From contig NZ_JAUSUK010000002.1 of the NCBI RefSeq assembly GCF_030813515.1, positions 248,001 to 312,000 of the forward strand: a DNA stretch of 64,000 bases, read 5' to 3'. Origin of the DNA: Rhodopseudomonas julia (GTDB lineage Bacteria > Pseudomonadota > Alphaproteobacteria > Rhizobiales > Afifellaceae). The notes under the pieces are model-generated. The model saw only the letters and a list, made by a program, of their open reading frames with translations. It ran no database searches and was not told the DNA's origin. Numbering within the stretch: position 1 is the first letter of the stretch; each line of letters starts with the position of its first letter. Of this stretch, positions 1-8,609 are shown one piece after another. The translations under genes were made by a program, and so were the position numbers.

Positions 1-17
1 CCCTCAACCTCGTCGAT

Positions 18-857
18 TCAGTGCGACATCAAGATCGGGACCGTCATCTGGTCCATGATCGATTGCGTGGCGCCGCCGAAGACGGTCTCGCGCAGGCGCG
101 AATGGCCGTAGCAGCCCATGACAATCAGATCCGCGCCGAGGTCGGAGGCGCGGTTCAGGATCTCTCCGCCGACCGAGGTGCGGTCGGGCCGCGACGTCAT
201 GTTTTCCACGTCGAGCCCGTGACGCGAAAGCGTGCGTGCCAGAGCGTCGCCCGGTACCAATCCCTTGCCGGGTTCGTTATGGCCGGCCTCGACACAGAGG
301 ATGTGGACCTTGGCACCCTTCTGGATGAGCGGAAGGGCGTCGAAAGCCGCCCGGGCTGCCTCGCGACTGCCGTTCCAGGCGATCAGCACCGTATGACCCA
401 CATCGGTGTAATTGCCCGAGGTCGGCACGACGAGGACAGGCCGGCCCGCACCGAGCACCAGATCCTCCGGCCGGTAATAGGAGGGGAGCTCTTCGGAGGC
501 CTGCGCCGTCACCACCAGATCTGCATTGCGGCAGGTGCGGCAGGCGAGCTGGGTGGCGTTGACGTCGCGCGCATCGAGCTGAAGCCAGGAATTCGAGATC
601 GTTTCCGCAGCGGCCGCGCGATTGAAGGCCGCCCCGACTTCTTCCGCCAGCTGGTTGTCGCGTTCCATCTGCATCGACAACCATTCCCCACCGAGGGGGT
701 CGACGACGTCGGGCGGAATACGCGGGATCAAATGCAGGCCGACGATGTGAGCAGAATGATCGCGCGCAATCGGTACCGCGACGTTCATGAGGCGCGGGAT
801 GACATCCACCGTCGGGAGGTGGATCATAATCGTTCCGAGAGGATAACGGCTGCTCAC
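18..857 (-). CDS. Universal stress protein, two-domain UspA family
   Basis: A 279-residue protein, about twice the size of a single Usp domain, so probably two tandem Usp folds. The C-terminal half holds the hydrophobic strand LIVMGCYGHSR followed by GGATQSIM. This resembles the UspA ATP-binding pattern G-x2-G-x9-G, but a further Gly-Ala precedes the Thr. The start is a GTG at 857 (Met-Ser-Ser-Arg-Tyr) with an AAGGAAAG Shine-Dalgarno just upstream. The gene is divergent from fnrL. It has a perfect minus-strand TATAAT at 920-915 and an FNR box centred about 42 bases upstream of the expected transcription start, so FnrL-dependent induction under low oxygen is likely. A cytosolic stress or energy-limitation role is inferred from the family; the ligand is unknown. 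Confidence 0.88.
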   Translation of the reverse strand: MSSRYPLGTIMIHLPTVDVIPRLMNVAVPIARDHSAHIVGLHLIPRIPPDVVDPLGGEWLSMQMERDNQLAEEVGAAFNRAAAAETISNSWLQLDARDVNATQLACRTCRNADLVVTAQASEELPSYYRPEDLVLGAGRPVLVVPTSGNYTDVGHTVLIAWNGSREAARAAFDALPLIQKGAKVHILCVEAGHNEPGKGLVPGDALARTLSRHGLDVENMTSRPDRTSVGGEILNRASDLGADLIVMGCYGHSRLRETVFGGATQSIMDQMTVPILMSH

Positions 858-914
858 GGCTCTTTCCTTTCAAACGTGTGGAGGAAGGCAGGGGCAGGGT
901 TTAACCAACAGTCT

Positions 915-920
915 ATTATA
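915..920 (-). promoter_or_regulatory. Predicted -10 element of the usp promoter
   Basis: Reading the minus strand, bases 920 to 915 are TATAAT, a perfect sigma-70 -10 hexamer. A start about 7 bases downstream (near 908) puts the FNR box centre (950.5) at about -42. This is the class II FNR geometry, in which the activator replaces the -35 element. Confidence 0.55.
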
Positions 921-943
921 GACCCTAGCGCCGAATTGCCGCG

Positions 944-957
944 TTGATCAGGATCAA
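944..957. promoter_or_regulatory. FNR box between usp and fnrL
   Basis: TTGATCAGGATCAA is a perfect TTGAT-N4-ATCAA inverted repeat. It lies 43 bases before the fnrL ATG and about 42 bases from the predicted usp start. Likely roles are activation of usp and autoregulation of fnrL. Confidence 0.8.
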
Positions 958-999
958 GCCCCCCTGGAAGTGACGCGGTTTCATCGCTAAGACTGCGGT

Positions 1000-1737
1000 A
1001 TGATGAAGCTGGTGCCAATCGCCCCCCTTGAGACGGATCCCGTGCCCGATCTTTGTCGGGCTTGCAAGGCTCGAAACAGGGGGATCTGCGGCGCGTTGAA
1101 CGCATCGCAGCTTTCGGAGCTGACCCGTCGCTCCCATAGACAGGTGGTCGAGCCGGGCAAGACCCTGCTCGATGCCGAACAGCCGACGTCCACCTATTCC
1201 AATGTGCTTGCGGGCGTTGTGAAGCTGTCAAAAATGCTGCCGGACGGTCGGCAGCAGATCGTCGGTCTCCAGTTTGCGCCAGATTTTGTCGGCCGGCCGT
1301 TCTCGCCGGAGAGTTCGCTCAAGGCCGAGGCGGTGACGAGCACGGTTCTGTGCACATTTCCCCGGCAGCTTCTGGAGCGGATGATCAGCGAATCACCGGA
1401 GCTGGAGCACAAGCTCTATCTTCAGGCGCTCGACGAACTCGATGATGCCCGCGATCTTCTCTTGACGCTCGGCCGCAAGACGGCGCGCGAACGTGTCGCG
1501 ACGTTTCTTCTGATGATCGCCCGCCATTCTCCGCATGCGGAGGGCAGCGAGGATGGTGGCACCGGTTTCGAACTGCCGCTGACACGCGCCGAAATTGCCG
1601 ATTTCCTCGGGCTCACCATTGAAACCGTAAGCCGGCAATTGACCAAGCTGAAGGGCTCCGACGTGATCCGCGTGGAACAGAATCGGCGCATTCGTGTCCC
1701 CGATATGGAGCTCCTCGAAGCGGAGACAGGCGACTGA
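1000..1737 (+). CDS. fnrL: FNR-type oxygen-sensing transcriptional regulator (FnrL/FnrN group)
   Basis: A 245-residue Crp/Fnr regulator. Cysteines at 19, 22 and 30 (C-x2-C-x7-C) plus Cys118 match the four ligands of the oxygen-labile [4Fe-4S] cluster of FNR proteins. This separates it from cluster-free FixK/Dnr types. The helix-turn-helix (about 195-215) carries E208-T-V-S211-R212, the E-x2-S-R recognition pattern that reads TTGAT half-sites. A second ATG follows immediately at 1003. An FNR box precedes the gene, and further boxes precede ccoN, ccoG, bchE and pat/adh, so it is the probable local master regulator of the shift to microaerobic or phototrophic growth. The name FnrL follows photosynthetic alphaproteobacteria; FnrN would be equally valid. 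Confidence 0.92.
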   Translation: MMKLVPIAPLETDPVPDLCRACKARNRGICGALNASQLSELTRRSHRQVVEPGKTLLDAEQPTSTYSNVLAGVVKLSKMLPDGRQQIVGLQFAPDFVGRPFSPESSLKAEAVTSTVLCTFPRQLLERMISESPELEHKLYLQALDELDDARDLLLTLGRKTARERVATFLLMIARHSPHAEGSEDGGTGFELPLTRAEIADFLGLTIETVSRQLTKLKGSDVIRVEQNRRIRVPDMELLEAETGD

Positions 1738-1793
1738 GGTCCGGCGTCTGACAGCGCTGCTCGGTCTTAAAACCGCGGGTCGCGCTTCAAGAA

Positions 1794-1812
1794 GCTTCGG
1801 CCCGAGGCTTTT
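1794..1812 (+). terminator. Possible intrinsic terminator of fnrL
   Basis: GCTTCG-gcc-CGAGGC forms a 6-bp stem (one G-U pair) with a 3-base loop, followed by TTTT. It lies in the 129-base gap between the convergent fnrL and hemerythrin genes. The stem is short, so this is tentative. Confidence 0.4.
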
Positions 1813-1866
1813 CGACCCCGTAACTCTCGGCGGCACAGCTTTCGTCCGTCTGGGATGAACCGCCGG

Positions 1867-2523
1867 TCAGCCGGCCTGTGCCTGGCGACCGTCCTTGCTC
1901 GGGGAACGTCGTGCGACGATTCGAGCCTCGCCAGCCAGTAGGATGGCGAGAGGCTGGCTGTCGCAGCGCATGCGGTGGCGGAGCAGCGCAGCTGCGAGAT
2001 CCGCCCGTGCCGATGGCGAGAAGCAAGAGCGAGCCATGGGGAAGACCACCGTCTCCTCCCAGGCGATATGTCGGCGCTGCGATTCGAAGAATGAACGCAG
2101 AAGATAGCCGAGAGCCTCGGCCTCGCGGTAGCCACCTTCCTCATCATGCGCGTCGAGGGCGTCCGCCAGCTCCAGTGCCGCCTGTTCGTCGGCATCATGC
2201 TCTGAGCGGGCGAGGGCGATCGCTTCGCGGATGCCGCGATCGGCCCGGCAGGGCGCGGCGAGAGCCGGAAACAGGATGTCGTTTTCCAGCCGGACATGGG
2301 CGGGAAAGTAAAAGCGCAGCGTCAAAGCCGCAGCGCGCGCCGTCTCCTGGATGACGTCTCTCGGGAGTGCATCGGCGATCGCTTCCAGAAGATCGCACAG
2401 ACGCTCCTGCAGGGCATGCTCGTAAGCGATCAGCTGGAAGGGGTCTTCCCGAATCATTTCTGCCGTGGGCGCGTCCGCCGCGCAGGCGAGCAGCGCCTCA
2501 AGATGGCGTCTCTGCGGCCGCAT
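1867..2523 (-). CDS. Hemerythrin-like HHE-domain protein
   Basis: A 218-residue helical protein. The ordered His/Glu patterns EHALQE, FPAHVRLENDILFP, SEHDADEQ and RRHIAWEETVVFP match the H...HxxxE...H...HxxxE arrangement that holds a diiron-oxo centre in bacterial hemerythrins. No signal peptide is seen, so it should be cytosolic. It is divergent from ccoNOQP and shares an FNR box with it, which suggests expression at low oxygen. Family members bind or sense O2 or NO, or help repair iron-sulfur clusters; which applies here cannot be told. The basic tail, about 40 residues, is not part of the domain. Confidence 0.8.
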   Translation of the reverse strand: MRPQRRHLEALLACAADAPTAEMIREDPFQLIAYEHALQERLCDLLEAIADALPRDVIQETARAAALTLRFYFPAHVRLENDILFPALAAPCRADRGIREAIALARSEHDADEQAALELADALDAHDEEGGYREAEALGYLLRSFFESQRRHIAWEETVVFPMARSCFSPSARADLAAALLRHRMRCDSQPLAILLAGEARIVARRSPSKDGRQAQAG

Positions 2524-2590
2524 CTTGGGAAATCCTTCCCAACCGTTCCCCTTGATTTACTAAGTGTGCCGGAACTCCCCCCTTTCCAAC

Positions 2591-2604
2591 TTGATCTGAA
2601 TCAA
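2591..2604. promoter_or_regulatory. FNR box between hemerythrin gene and ccoN
   Basis: TTGATCTGAATCAA is a perfect TTGAT-N4-ATCAA site. It lies 89 bases before the chosen ccoN start and 68 bases before the hemerythrin start, so a single site could serve both divergent promoters. FnrL control of ccoNOQP is established in related purple bacteria; control of the hemerythrin gene is inferred. Confidence 0.82.
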
Positions 2605-2692
2605 GGATCAGTTTCCCCTAAAGTCGATAGCTACTTTGGAAGCCTTCTAGCGCGTCGCTTGGGCGCACTTGGCAAGTTTATAGGAGATGGCC

Positions 2693-4300
2693 ATGGGGAT
2701 GGCACAAGCCGGCATCCTGTTTCTGATCGCGCTGGTTGCCGTCATAGCCTCTGTGAAGGCTCATGACATGCAGTTCGCGGTCCATATGGGACTGGTTGCC
2801 TTGATCGCACTCGGCGCTGCCATCTGGCGGCTGCGCACCATGGATGTCTCGGGCAAACGCGTTCCGGTTCGCGATCGTCCCGACGGCTACATGGACGAGG
2901 TGATTCGCTACGGCGCCGTGGCCACAGTCGGCTGGGGGGTCGTCGGCTTCCTGGTCGGTGTTTTCATCGCGTTCCAGCTCGCCTTTCCCCACCTTAATAT
3001 CGAGCCTTATTTCAACTTCGCGCGTCTGCGCCCGCTGCACACCTCTGCGGTGATCTTCGCCTTCGGCGGCAACGCGCTCATCTGCACCTCGTTCTATGTG
3101 GTGCAGCGGACCACCGGCGCCCGCCTCTTCGGTGGAGGCCTGCCGTGGTTCGTCTTCTGGGGCTATCAGCTTTTCATCGTGCTTGCCGCCACCGGTTATC
3201 TCCTCGGTGTCACGCAGTCGAAGGAATATGCCGAGCCGGAATGGTACATTGATCTTTGGCTGACGATCGTCTGGGTCGCCTATCTCGTCGTCTTCGTCGG
3301 CACCATCGCCAAGCGCAAAGAACCCCACATCTACGTGGCGAACTGGTTCTATCTGGCGTTCATCGTCACGATCGCGATGCTCCACGTCATCAACAACCTC
3401 GCCGTGCCGGTCTCCTTCCTCGGTTCGAAGAGCTACTCGGCCTTCTCCGGCGTGCAGGATGCGCTCACGCAGTGGTGGTACGGCCATAACGCCGTCGGCT
3501 TCTTCCTCACGGCCGGCTTCCTCGGCATGATGTATTACTTCATTCCGAAGCAGGCCGAGCGGCCGGTCTATTCCTACCGGCTTTCCATCGTCCATTTCTG
3601 GTCGCTGATCTTTCTCTACATCTGGGCCGGCCCGCACCATCTGCATTACACGGCGCTGCCCGACTGGGCGCAGACGCTCGGCATGGTGTTCTCGGTGATG
3701 CTGTGGATGCCGTCGTGGGGTGGCATGATCAACGGCCTGATGACGCTCTCGGGCGCCTGGGACAAGCTTCGGACCGACCCGATCATCCGCATGATGGTGA
3801 TCGCCGTCGCCTTCTACGGCATGTCGACCTTCGAGGGTCCGATGATGTCCATCAAGGCGGTCAACTCGCTGTCGCACTACACCGACTGGACCATCGGCCA
3901 CGTTCATTCCGGCGCGCTCGGCTGGGTCGGCATGATCTCCTTCGGCGCGATCTACTACCTGGTGCCGAAGCTGTGGTTCCGGCCGCGGCTCTATTCGGTG
4001 CGGCTCGTGTCCTGGCACTTCTGGCTCGCCACGATCGGTATCGTCCTCTACGCCGCCTCCATGTGGGTTTCCGGCATCATGCAGGGCCTGATGTGGCGTG
4101 AGTACAACCAGGAAGGCTTCCTCGTTTACTCCTTCGTGGAAACCGTCGCGGCCATGCATCCCTACTACATCATCCGCGCTCTCGGCGGCACGCTCTACCT
4201 CGCCGGCGGGCTGATCATGGCGTTCAACATCTACAAGACGATCCGCGGTGATCTCCGTCAGGAGACCCCGATCGGCGCTGCCGTAGAACCGGCCGAGTGA
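2693..4300 (+). CDS. ccoN: cbb3-type cytochrome c oxidase subunit I
   Basis: The catalytic heme-copper subunit of the high-affinity cbb3 terminal oxidase, an integral inner-membrane protein with about 12 or more hydrophobic segments. Conserved His motifs are visible: [10 protein letters not shown] (low-spin heme), [18 protein letters not shown] (CuB ligands) and [10 protein letters not shown] (heme ligands). I chose ATG 2693 because AGGAG at 2682-2686 is 6 bases upstream; the ATG at 2687 directly abuts that site. The product is about 535 residues, normal for CcoN. It is first in the ccoNOQP operon and lies behind an FNR box. It reduces O2 to water while pumping protons under microaerobic conditions. 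Confidence 0.97.
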   Translation: MGMAQAGILFLIALVAVIASVKAHDMQFAVHMGLVALIALGAAIWRLRTMDVSGKRVPVRDRPDGYMDEVIRYGAVATVGWGVVGFLVGVFIAFQLAFPHLNIEPYFNFARLRPLHTSAVIFAFGGNALICTSFYVVQRTTGARLFGGGLPWFVFWGYQLFIVLAATGYLLGVTQSKEYAEPEWYIDLWLTIVWVAYLVVFVGTIAKRKEPHIYVANWFYLAFIVTIAMLHVINNLAVPVSFLGSKSYSAFSGVQDALTQWWYGHNAVGFFLTAGFLGMMYYFIPKQAERPVYSYRLSIVHFWSLIFLYIWAGPHHLHYTALPDWAQTLGMVFSVMLWMPSWGGMINGLMTLSGAWDKLRTDPIIRMMVIAVAFYGMSTFEGPMMSIKAVNSLSHYTDWTIGHVHSGALGWVGMISFGAIYYLVPKLWFRPRLYSVRLVSWHFWLATIGIVLYAASMWVSGIMQGLMWREYNQEGFLVYSFVETVAAMHPYYIIRALGGTLYLAGGLIMAFNIYKTIRGDLRQETPIGAAVEPAE

Positions 4301-4313
4301 TAGGAGACACAAC

Positions 4314-5069
4314 GTGCTCGACCCGTTTACGAAATTCATCCTGCGCAACCATGACAGGGTGGAACGGAACATCACCGTTCTGTTCGTGCTCTCCTTCATC
4401 GTCGTTTCGATCGGCGGCCTCGTCGAAATCGTGCCTCTGTTTTACGTGCAGAACACGATCGAGAAGGTCGAAGGGATGCGGCCCTATACGCCGCTGGAGC
4501 TTGCCGGCCGCAACATCTACATCCGCGAGGGGTGCTATCTGTGCCACTCGCAGATGATCCGTCCGATGCGCGACGAAGTTGAGCGTTACGGCCATTATTC
4601 GCTCGCCGCGGAATCCATGTACGATCACCCCTTCCAATGGGGCTCTAAGCGGACGGGACCGGATCTGGCGCGTGTCGGCGGGCGTTATTCCGATGCGTGG
4701 CACGTGGAGCATCTGACCGATCCGCGCTCCGTCGTGCCGGAATCGATCATGCCCACCTACGGCTTCCTCGCGAAAACACCGCTCAAGGCCGATGACATCG
4801 CCGAGCATCTCAAGGTGAATGCCGTCGTCGGCGTGCCCTATTCTGAGGACATGATCTCCAATGCGCAGGCGGATCTGCGGGCGCAGGTCGATCCCGACGG
4901 CGATCCGAGCGGATTGGAAGAGCGCTACCCGAAGGTGAAGGTGCGCGACTTTGACGGCAATCCGTCAGAGATCACGGAGATGGACGCTTTGGTGGCCTAT
5001 CTTCAGATGCTCGGCACGTTGGTGGACTTCACCACTTACGAGCCGCTCACCGAAGACAATCTCAGGTGA
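4314..5069 (+). CDS. ccoO: cbb3-type cytochrome c oxidase subunit II (mono-heme c)
   Basis: A 251-residue membrane-anchored c-type cytochrome. One N-terminal transmembrane helix (about 20-45) is followed by a periplasmic domain with a heme c site C74-Y-L-C77-H78. Later Met residues in [11 protein letters not shown] suit an axial ligand. It starts at a GTG (4314) with TAGGAG 8 bases upstream. It passes electrons from CcoP to the CcoN active site. Length and position directly after ccoN are standard for the family. Confidence 0.97.
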   Translation: MLDPFTKFILRNHDRVERNITVLFVLSFIVVSIGGLVEIVPLFYVQNTIEKVEGMRPYTPLELAGRNIYIREGCYLCHSQMIRPMRDEVERYGHYSLAAESMYDHPFQWGSKRTGPDLARVGGRYSDAWHVEHLTDPRSVVPESIMPTYGFLAKTPLKADDIAEHLKVNAVVGVPYSEDMISNAQADLRAQVDPDGDPSGLEERYPKVKVRDFDGNPSEITEMDALVAYLQMLGTLVDFTTYEPLTEDNLR

Positions 5070-5073
5070 GGCC

Positions 5074-5280
5074 ATGAGCACCTACGATACCCTGCGCCAT
5101 TTCGCGGACAAATGGGGGCTTCTCTTCATGCTCCTGGTCTTCGCTGCGGCGGTGCTGTGGGTCTATCGCCCTGGCGCCCGCGCATCCTACCGCAGCCAAG
5201 GCGATATTCCCTTTAAACATGAAGAGCGGCCGGCTCAGGAGCAGCCACCGCGTGACCAGACTCCTGGACGTGGAGAGTAA
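5074..5280 (+). CDS. ccoQ: cbb3-type cytochrome c oxidase small subunit
   Basis: A 68-residue protein beginning MSTYDTLRHFADKWG at the ATG at 5074. It has one transmembrane helix (about 15-32) followed by a basic, proline-rich cytoplasmic tail. The YDTLRxFADxWG start is typical of CcoQ/FixQ, the small subunit that stabilises the complex and its link to CcoP. The stop codon overlaps the first ccoP ATG by one base. Confidence 0.93.
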   Translation: MSTYDTLRHFADKWGLLFMLLVFAAAVLWVYRPGARASYRSQGDIPFKHEERPAQEQPPRDQTPGRGE

Positions 5281-6215
5281 TGATGGCCACCAACAAAGAT
5301 GGCGCTTCGAACGAGCCGCGAGGCCATGGCGTCGAGATCGACAAGGTCACCGGAACGGAAACGACCGGTCACGAATGGGACGGGATCAAGGAACTCAACA
5401 ATCCTTTGCCGCAGTGGTGGCTCTACATCTTCTACGGCTGCACGATCTTCGCCCTTGTCTATGTCGTGCTCTATCCGGCGATCCCGCTGATCAAAAGCGG
5501 CACCGACGGCCTTCTCGGCTGGCATTCTCGCTCAGCGATTGCGCGTGAGCTGACCGCAGTGGAGCAAAGCCGCCAGGCGGTGATGAACCAGATCCGTGAC
5601 ACGCCTCTGGAAGAGATCCGCACCAACAACGAGCTGATGCAGGTTGCCTTCCGCGGCGGTGAATCGGCGTTCAAGGTCAATTGCGTGCAGTGCCACGGCT
5701 CCGGTGCCGAGGGCGGCTATGGCTATCCGAACCTCAACGATGATGCCTGGATCTGGGGCGGAACGTTAGAGGATATCCACACCACGCTCCAGCACGGCGT
5801 CCGCTACGAACAGGACGATGAAACCCGGATCTCCGAGATGCCGGCCTTCGGGCGAGACGGGCTTCTCGATTCAAGCCAGATCGAACAGGTGGCCAATTAC
5901 GTCCGCTCGCTGTCCGGGCTCGAGCACGACGATGCTCTCGCCCAAGAGGGCGCACAGGTCTTCGCCGACAATTGCGCTGTCTGTCATGGCGAAAACGGGC
6001 AAGGCCAGCACATGCTGGGAGCGCCCGCGCTCAACGATCAGGTGTGGCTCTACAGTCCCGATCTCGAGCAGATCGAATCGCAGGTGAACAATCCCAAGCA
6101 CGGCGTCATGCCGGCCTGGTCCGGCCGCCTCGATGAAGTCACCATCAAGCAGCTGGCGCTTTATGTGTGGTCGCTGGGCGGCGGTCAGAACGTGGAAGCG
6201 ACCGCCTCCAACTGA
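5280..6215 (+). CDS. ccoP: cbb3-type cytochrome c oxidase subunit III (di-heme c)
   Basis: A 311-residue protein. A cytoplasmic N-terminus with the family WDGIxELNNPLPxWW motif leads into one membrane helix (about 47-70) and two periplasmic cytochrome c domains. Heme sites are C135-V-Q-C138-H139 and C232-A-V-C235-H236. It takes electrons from soluble or membrane cytochrome c and passes them to CcoO. Two consecutive ATG codons (5280, 5283) could start it. It is the last gene of ccoNOQP and is followed by a clear terminator hairpin. Confidence 0.97.
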   Translation: MMATNKDGASNEPRGHGVEIDKVTGTETTGHEWDGIKELNNPLPQWWLYIFYGCTIFALVYVVLYPAIPLIKSGTDGLLGWHSRSAIARELTAVEQSRQAVMNQIRDTPLEEIRTNNELMQVAFRGGESAFKVNCVQCHGSGAEGGYGYPNLNDDAWIWGGTLEDIHTTLQHGVRYEQDDETRISEMPAFGRDGLLDSSQIEQVANYVRSLSGLEHDDALAQEGAQVFADNCAVCHGENGQGQHMLGAPALNDQVWLYSPDLEQIESQVNNPKHGVMPAWSGRLDEVTIKQLALYVWSLGGGQNVEATASN

Positions 6216-6240
6216 GGGGCCTGCACCATCTGAAGTGTTT

Positions 6241-6272
6241 GAAACGGGCGGCCGGTGGCTGCCCGTTTCTTT
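6241..6272 (+). terminator. Intrinsic terminator after ccoP
   Basis: GAAACGGGC (6241-6249) pairs perfectly with GCCCGTTTC (6261-6269), giving a 9-bp stem and 11-base loop that ends in a T-rich tract. It ends the ccoNOQP transcript and separates it from ccoGHIS. Confidence 0.75.
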
Positions 6273-6494
6273 ATATCGCGGTTCCCTGATATGATCCTTC
6301 GAACGGGACGGTTTGCCGGTCTATTCGTCATCGACGCAGGCGCGACTTTCTGGCATCCAGGTCTTGTCGTAATCACGATCTGCTGGGTTGAACCGGCCGG
6401 AATGTGCGCATGGCTGCGTCGCGTGTCGCTTTGGCGTCTCAGCCGTCTATTGTCGCATGCGGCGAATGCGCTCAGTCCGCTCCGGCAGCCTGGA

Positions 6495-6508
6495 TTGACT
6501 TGGGTCAA
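6495..6508. promoter_or_regulatory. FNR/FixK-type box upstream of ccoG
   Basis: TTGACTTGGGTCAA is a perfect TTGAC-N4-GTCAA inverted repeat, the variant half-site form of the FNR/FixK consensus. A start at the -41.5 distance would be near 6543, with TATCCA (6531-6536) as a weak -10. It implies that ccoGHIS has its own FnrL-dependent promoter. Confidence 0.68.
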
Positions 6509-6570
6509 ACGGATTAGACCGTTTCCAAGCTATCCACGACGCATGCTGTCGCGGCAGCAATGGAATTTAC

Positions 6571-8103
6571 ATGGCCAAGATGAATCAGGACACCTACGCG
6601 GGGGGCGGGGTTGTCGACCAGGTCGAGGCCGATCCGGTCAATAGCCGAAACGAACGGTCGCTTTATGCGGCGCGTCTCAAAATTTTCCCTCAGAAAGTCT
6701 CCGGTGCCTTCCGGCGGCTGAAGTGGCTGATCATGTTCGTCACCCTTGGTATTTACTGGGTGACGCCATGGATTCGCTGGGACCGGGGGCCGAACGCGCC
6801 CGACCAGGCGGTGCTCGTCGATCTCGCCAGCCGCCGCTTCTATTTCTTCTCGATCGAAATCTGGCCGCAGGAATTCTACTATGTGGCGGGCTTGCTCATC
6901 ATGGCGGGCCTCGGCCTCTTCCTGATCACGTCGGTCGTGGGGCGTGCCTGGTGTGGCTACACCTGTCCTCAGACGGTGTGGACCGACCTCTACATGGCGG
7001 TCGAACGGCGGATCATCGGCGACCGAAACGCCCAGATGCGCCTCGACAAGGCGCCCTGGGGCTTCGCCAAGATCCGCAAGATCGCCACCGTTCATGCGAT
7101 CTGGCTCCTCATCGCGATCGCGACCGGCGGTGCCTGGGTGTTTTATTTTGCCGACGCTCCGGGGCTCGCCGTTGATCTCGTGATGCTGAAGGCGCCGCCC
7201 GCCGCCTATGTGACGATCGCGGTTCTGACTTTCACGACCTATGTCTTCGCCGGCTTTATGCGCGAGCAGGTGTGCACCTATATGTGCCCGTGGCCGCGCA
7301 TCCAGGGCGCCATGCTCGACGAAGATTCGCTCATCGTCACCTACAATGACTGGCGTGGCGAGCCGCGCTCGCGCCACCGCAAGAAGAGCGAACAGCAGGG
7401 GCTCGATACCGGCGATTGCGTGGATTGCAACGCCTGCGTCGCAGTCTGCCCGATGGGTATCGACATTCGCGACGGTCAGCAGCTGGAATGCATCACCTGC
7501 GCTTTGTGCATCGATGCCTGCAACAACATCATGGACAAGGTGAACCAGCCGCGCGGGCTCATTTCCTATTCGACCCTGCAGGATTACCAGGTGCATGCCG
7601 CCGCCGCGACGAGCAAGGGCCGCGAAGTGGCGAAGGAAGAGCAGCGTCGCTTTTCTGTGTCCCATATCGTGCGTCCGCGCACGATGATCTACTTCACCTT
7701 GTGGTCGCTCATCGGCGTTGCCATGCTCGTCACGCTCGCCATGCGCGACCGTCTCGACATCAATGTTCTGCACGAGCGCAATCCGCTCTTCGTGACGCTT
7801 TCTGACGGTTCTGTGCGCAACACCTATACGGTGAAGCTTCTCAACATGCTGCCGGAGCTCAAGACCTTCTCGGTGACGCTCGACGGGCTGCCCGGGGCGG
7901 AGATGTGGTACGCCGGCGCCGAAGAGGAAAAGAGCCGGAACCTGATCATCGAAGTGCAGCCGGACCGCGTGCGCGACCTGCGCGTCTTCGTGGTGATGCC
8001 GGAAGGCGCTCACGGGTCGCAGAGTTTCGATTTCGTTGTCACGGACCCCGAGACGGGTCAAAGTTCTTCGGCTGACTCGCAATTCCATGGGCCGACGCCA
8101 TGA
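6571..8103 (+). CDS. ccoG: cbb3 oxidase assembly / Cu(II) reductase iron-sulfur protein
   Basis: A 510-residue polyferredoxin of the CcoG/RdxA/FixG family. It has several transmembrane helices, the motif RAWCGYTCPQTVWTD, a cytosolic 2x[4Fe-4S] domain (CVDCNACVAVCP and CITCALCIDAC, about residues 283-320), and a periplasmic Ig-like C-terminal domain. CcoG proteins reduce Cu(II) to Cu(I) for delivery to the cbb3 active site. It is first in ccoGHIS. The ATG at 6571 has only a weak Shine-Dalgarno, and an alternative Met lies three codons on. Its stop overlaps the ccoH start. Confidence 0.95.
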   Translation: MAKMNQDTYAGGGVVDQVEADPVNSRNERSLYAARLKIFPQKVSGAFRRLKWLIMFVTLGIYWVTPWIRWDRGPNAPDQAVLVDLASRRFYFFSIEIWPQEFYYVAGLLIMAGLGLFLITSVVGRAWCGYTCPQTVWTDLYMAVERRIIGDRNAQMRLDKAPWGFAKIRKIATVHAIWLLIAIATGGAWVFYFADAPGLAVDLVMLKAPPAAYVTIAVLTFTTYVFAGFMREQVCTYMCPWPRIQGAMLDEDSLIVTYNDWRGEPRSRHRKKSEQQGLDTGDCVDCNACVAVCPMGIDIRDGQQLECITCALCIDACNNIMDKVNQPRGLISYSTLQDYQVHAAAATSKGREVAKEEQRRFSVSHIVRPRTMIYFTLWSLIGVAMLVTLAMRDRLDINVLHERNPLFVTLSDGSVRNTYTVKLLNMLPELKTFSVTLDGLPGAEMWYAGAEEEKSRNLIIEVQPDRVRDLRVFVVMPEGAHGSQSFDFVVTDPETGQSSSADSQFHGPTP

Positions 8104-8609
8104 GACGGGTGATGACTGCTTTCTGGCCGAATGAGGATAATCCCCTCAACGGCTGGCATTTCTTCGGCATCATCTCGCTGTTTTTCGGCACCATCATCAT
8201 CGTGAATTTCACGATGGCCTTCTTCGCGACGTCGACCTTTCCGGGGCTCGTCGTCGAGAATTCTTACGTCGCGAGCCAGAACTACAACAAATGGCTGGAG
8301 GCGAGCCGGGCGCAGGACGCGCGCGGCTGGGATGCGAAGTTCGATACGAGCGACGGTATTCTGACCGTCGATCTGCGCGACAAAAGCGGGTCGCGGATCA
8401 CAGGTCTCGATGTCTCCGCCATCATCGGGCGCGCGTCGGACTGGAACGAGGATCGCCTTGTGAACCTGCAGCAGGTCGCTGACGGCTATCGCGCCGACGA
8501 GCCCTTGGGCCCGGGGCGCTGGATGGTGGAACTCAAGGTTCGCTCGGGCGAGGATCTCGTCTTTCGCACGACCGAGCCGGTGATGGTTGCGAGCGGACCA
8601 GCCTCATGA
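8100..8609 (+). CDS. ccoH: cbb3 oxidase assembly protein CcoH/FixH
   Basis: A 169-residue protein with one N-terminal membrane helix (about 18-42, GIISLFFGTIIIVNF) and a periplasmic domain. It starts with the family feature NxxNPLNGWH. It is needed for stable assembly of the oxidase and contacts CcoN and CcoP early in assembly. It overlaps ccoG and ccoI by 4 bases each, so it is translationally coupled. Confidence 0.93.
   Translation: MRRVMTAFWPNEDNPLNGWHFFGIISLFFGTIIIVNFTMAFFATSTFPGLVVENSYVASQNYNKWLEASRAQDARGWDAKFDTSDGILTVDLRDKSGSRITGLDVSAIIGRASDWNEDRLVNLQQVADGYRADEPLGPGRWMVELKVRSGEDLVFRTTEPVMVASGPAS

Larger units (their letters stand above)
6216..6570. other. 355-base intergenic region between ccoP and ccoG
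   Basis: It holds the ccoP terminator near its start and an FNR-type box about 63 bases before ccoG. I see no credible gene in between. Confidence 0.6.

Noticed and set aside
2678-4399. Long open frame (573 codons) on the strand opposite ccoN
   Set aside because: It is a shadow of ccoN caused by high-GC codon bias; it is charged, low in hydrophobics and matches no family.
6514-8088. Open frame of 524 codons opposite ccoG
   Set aside because: The sense strand encodes a clear CcoG with all cluster cysteines; the antisense product is His/Arg-rich shadow sequence.
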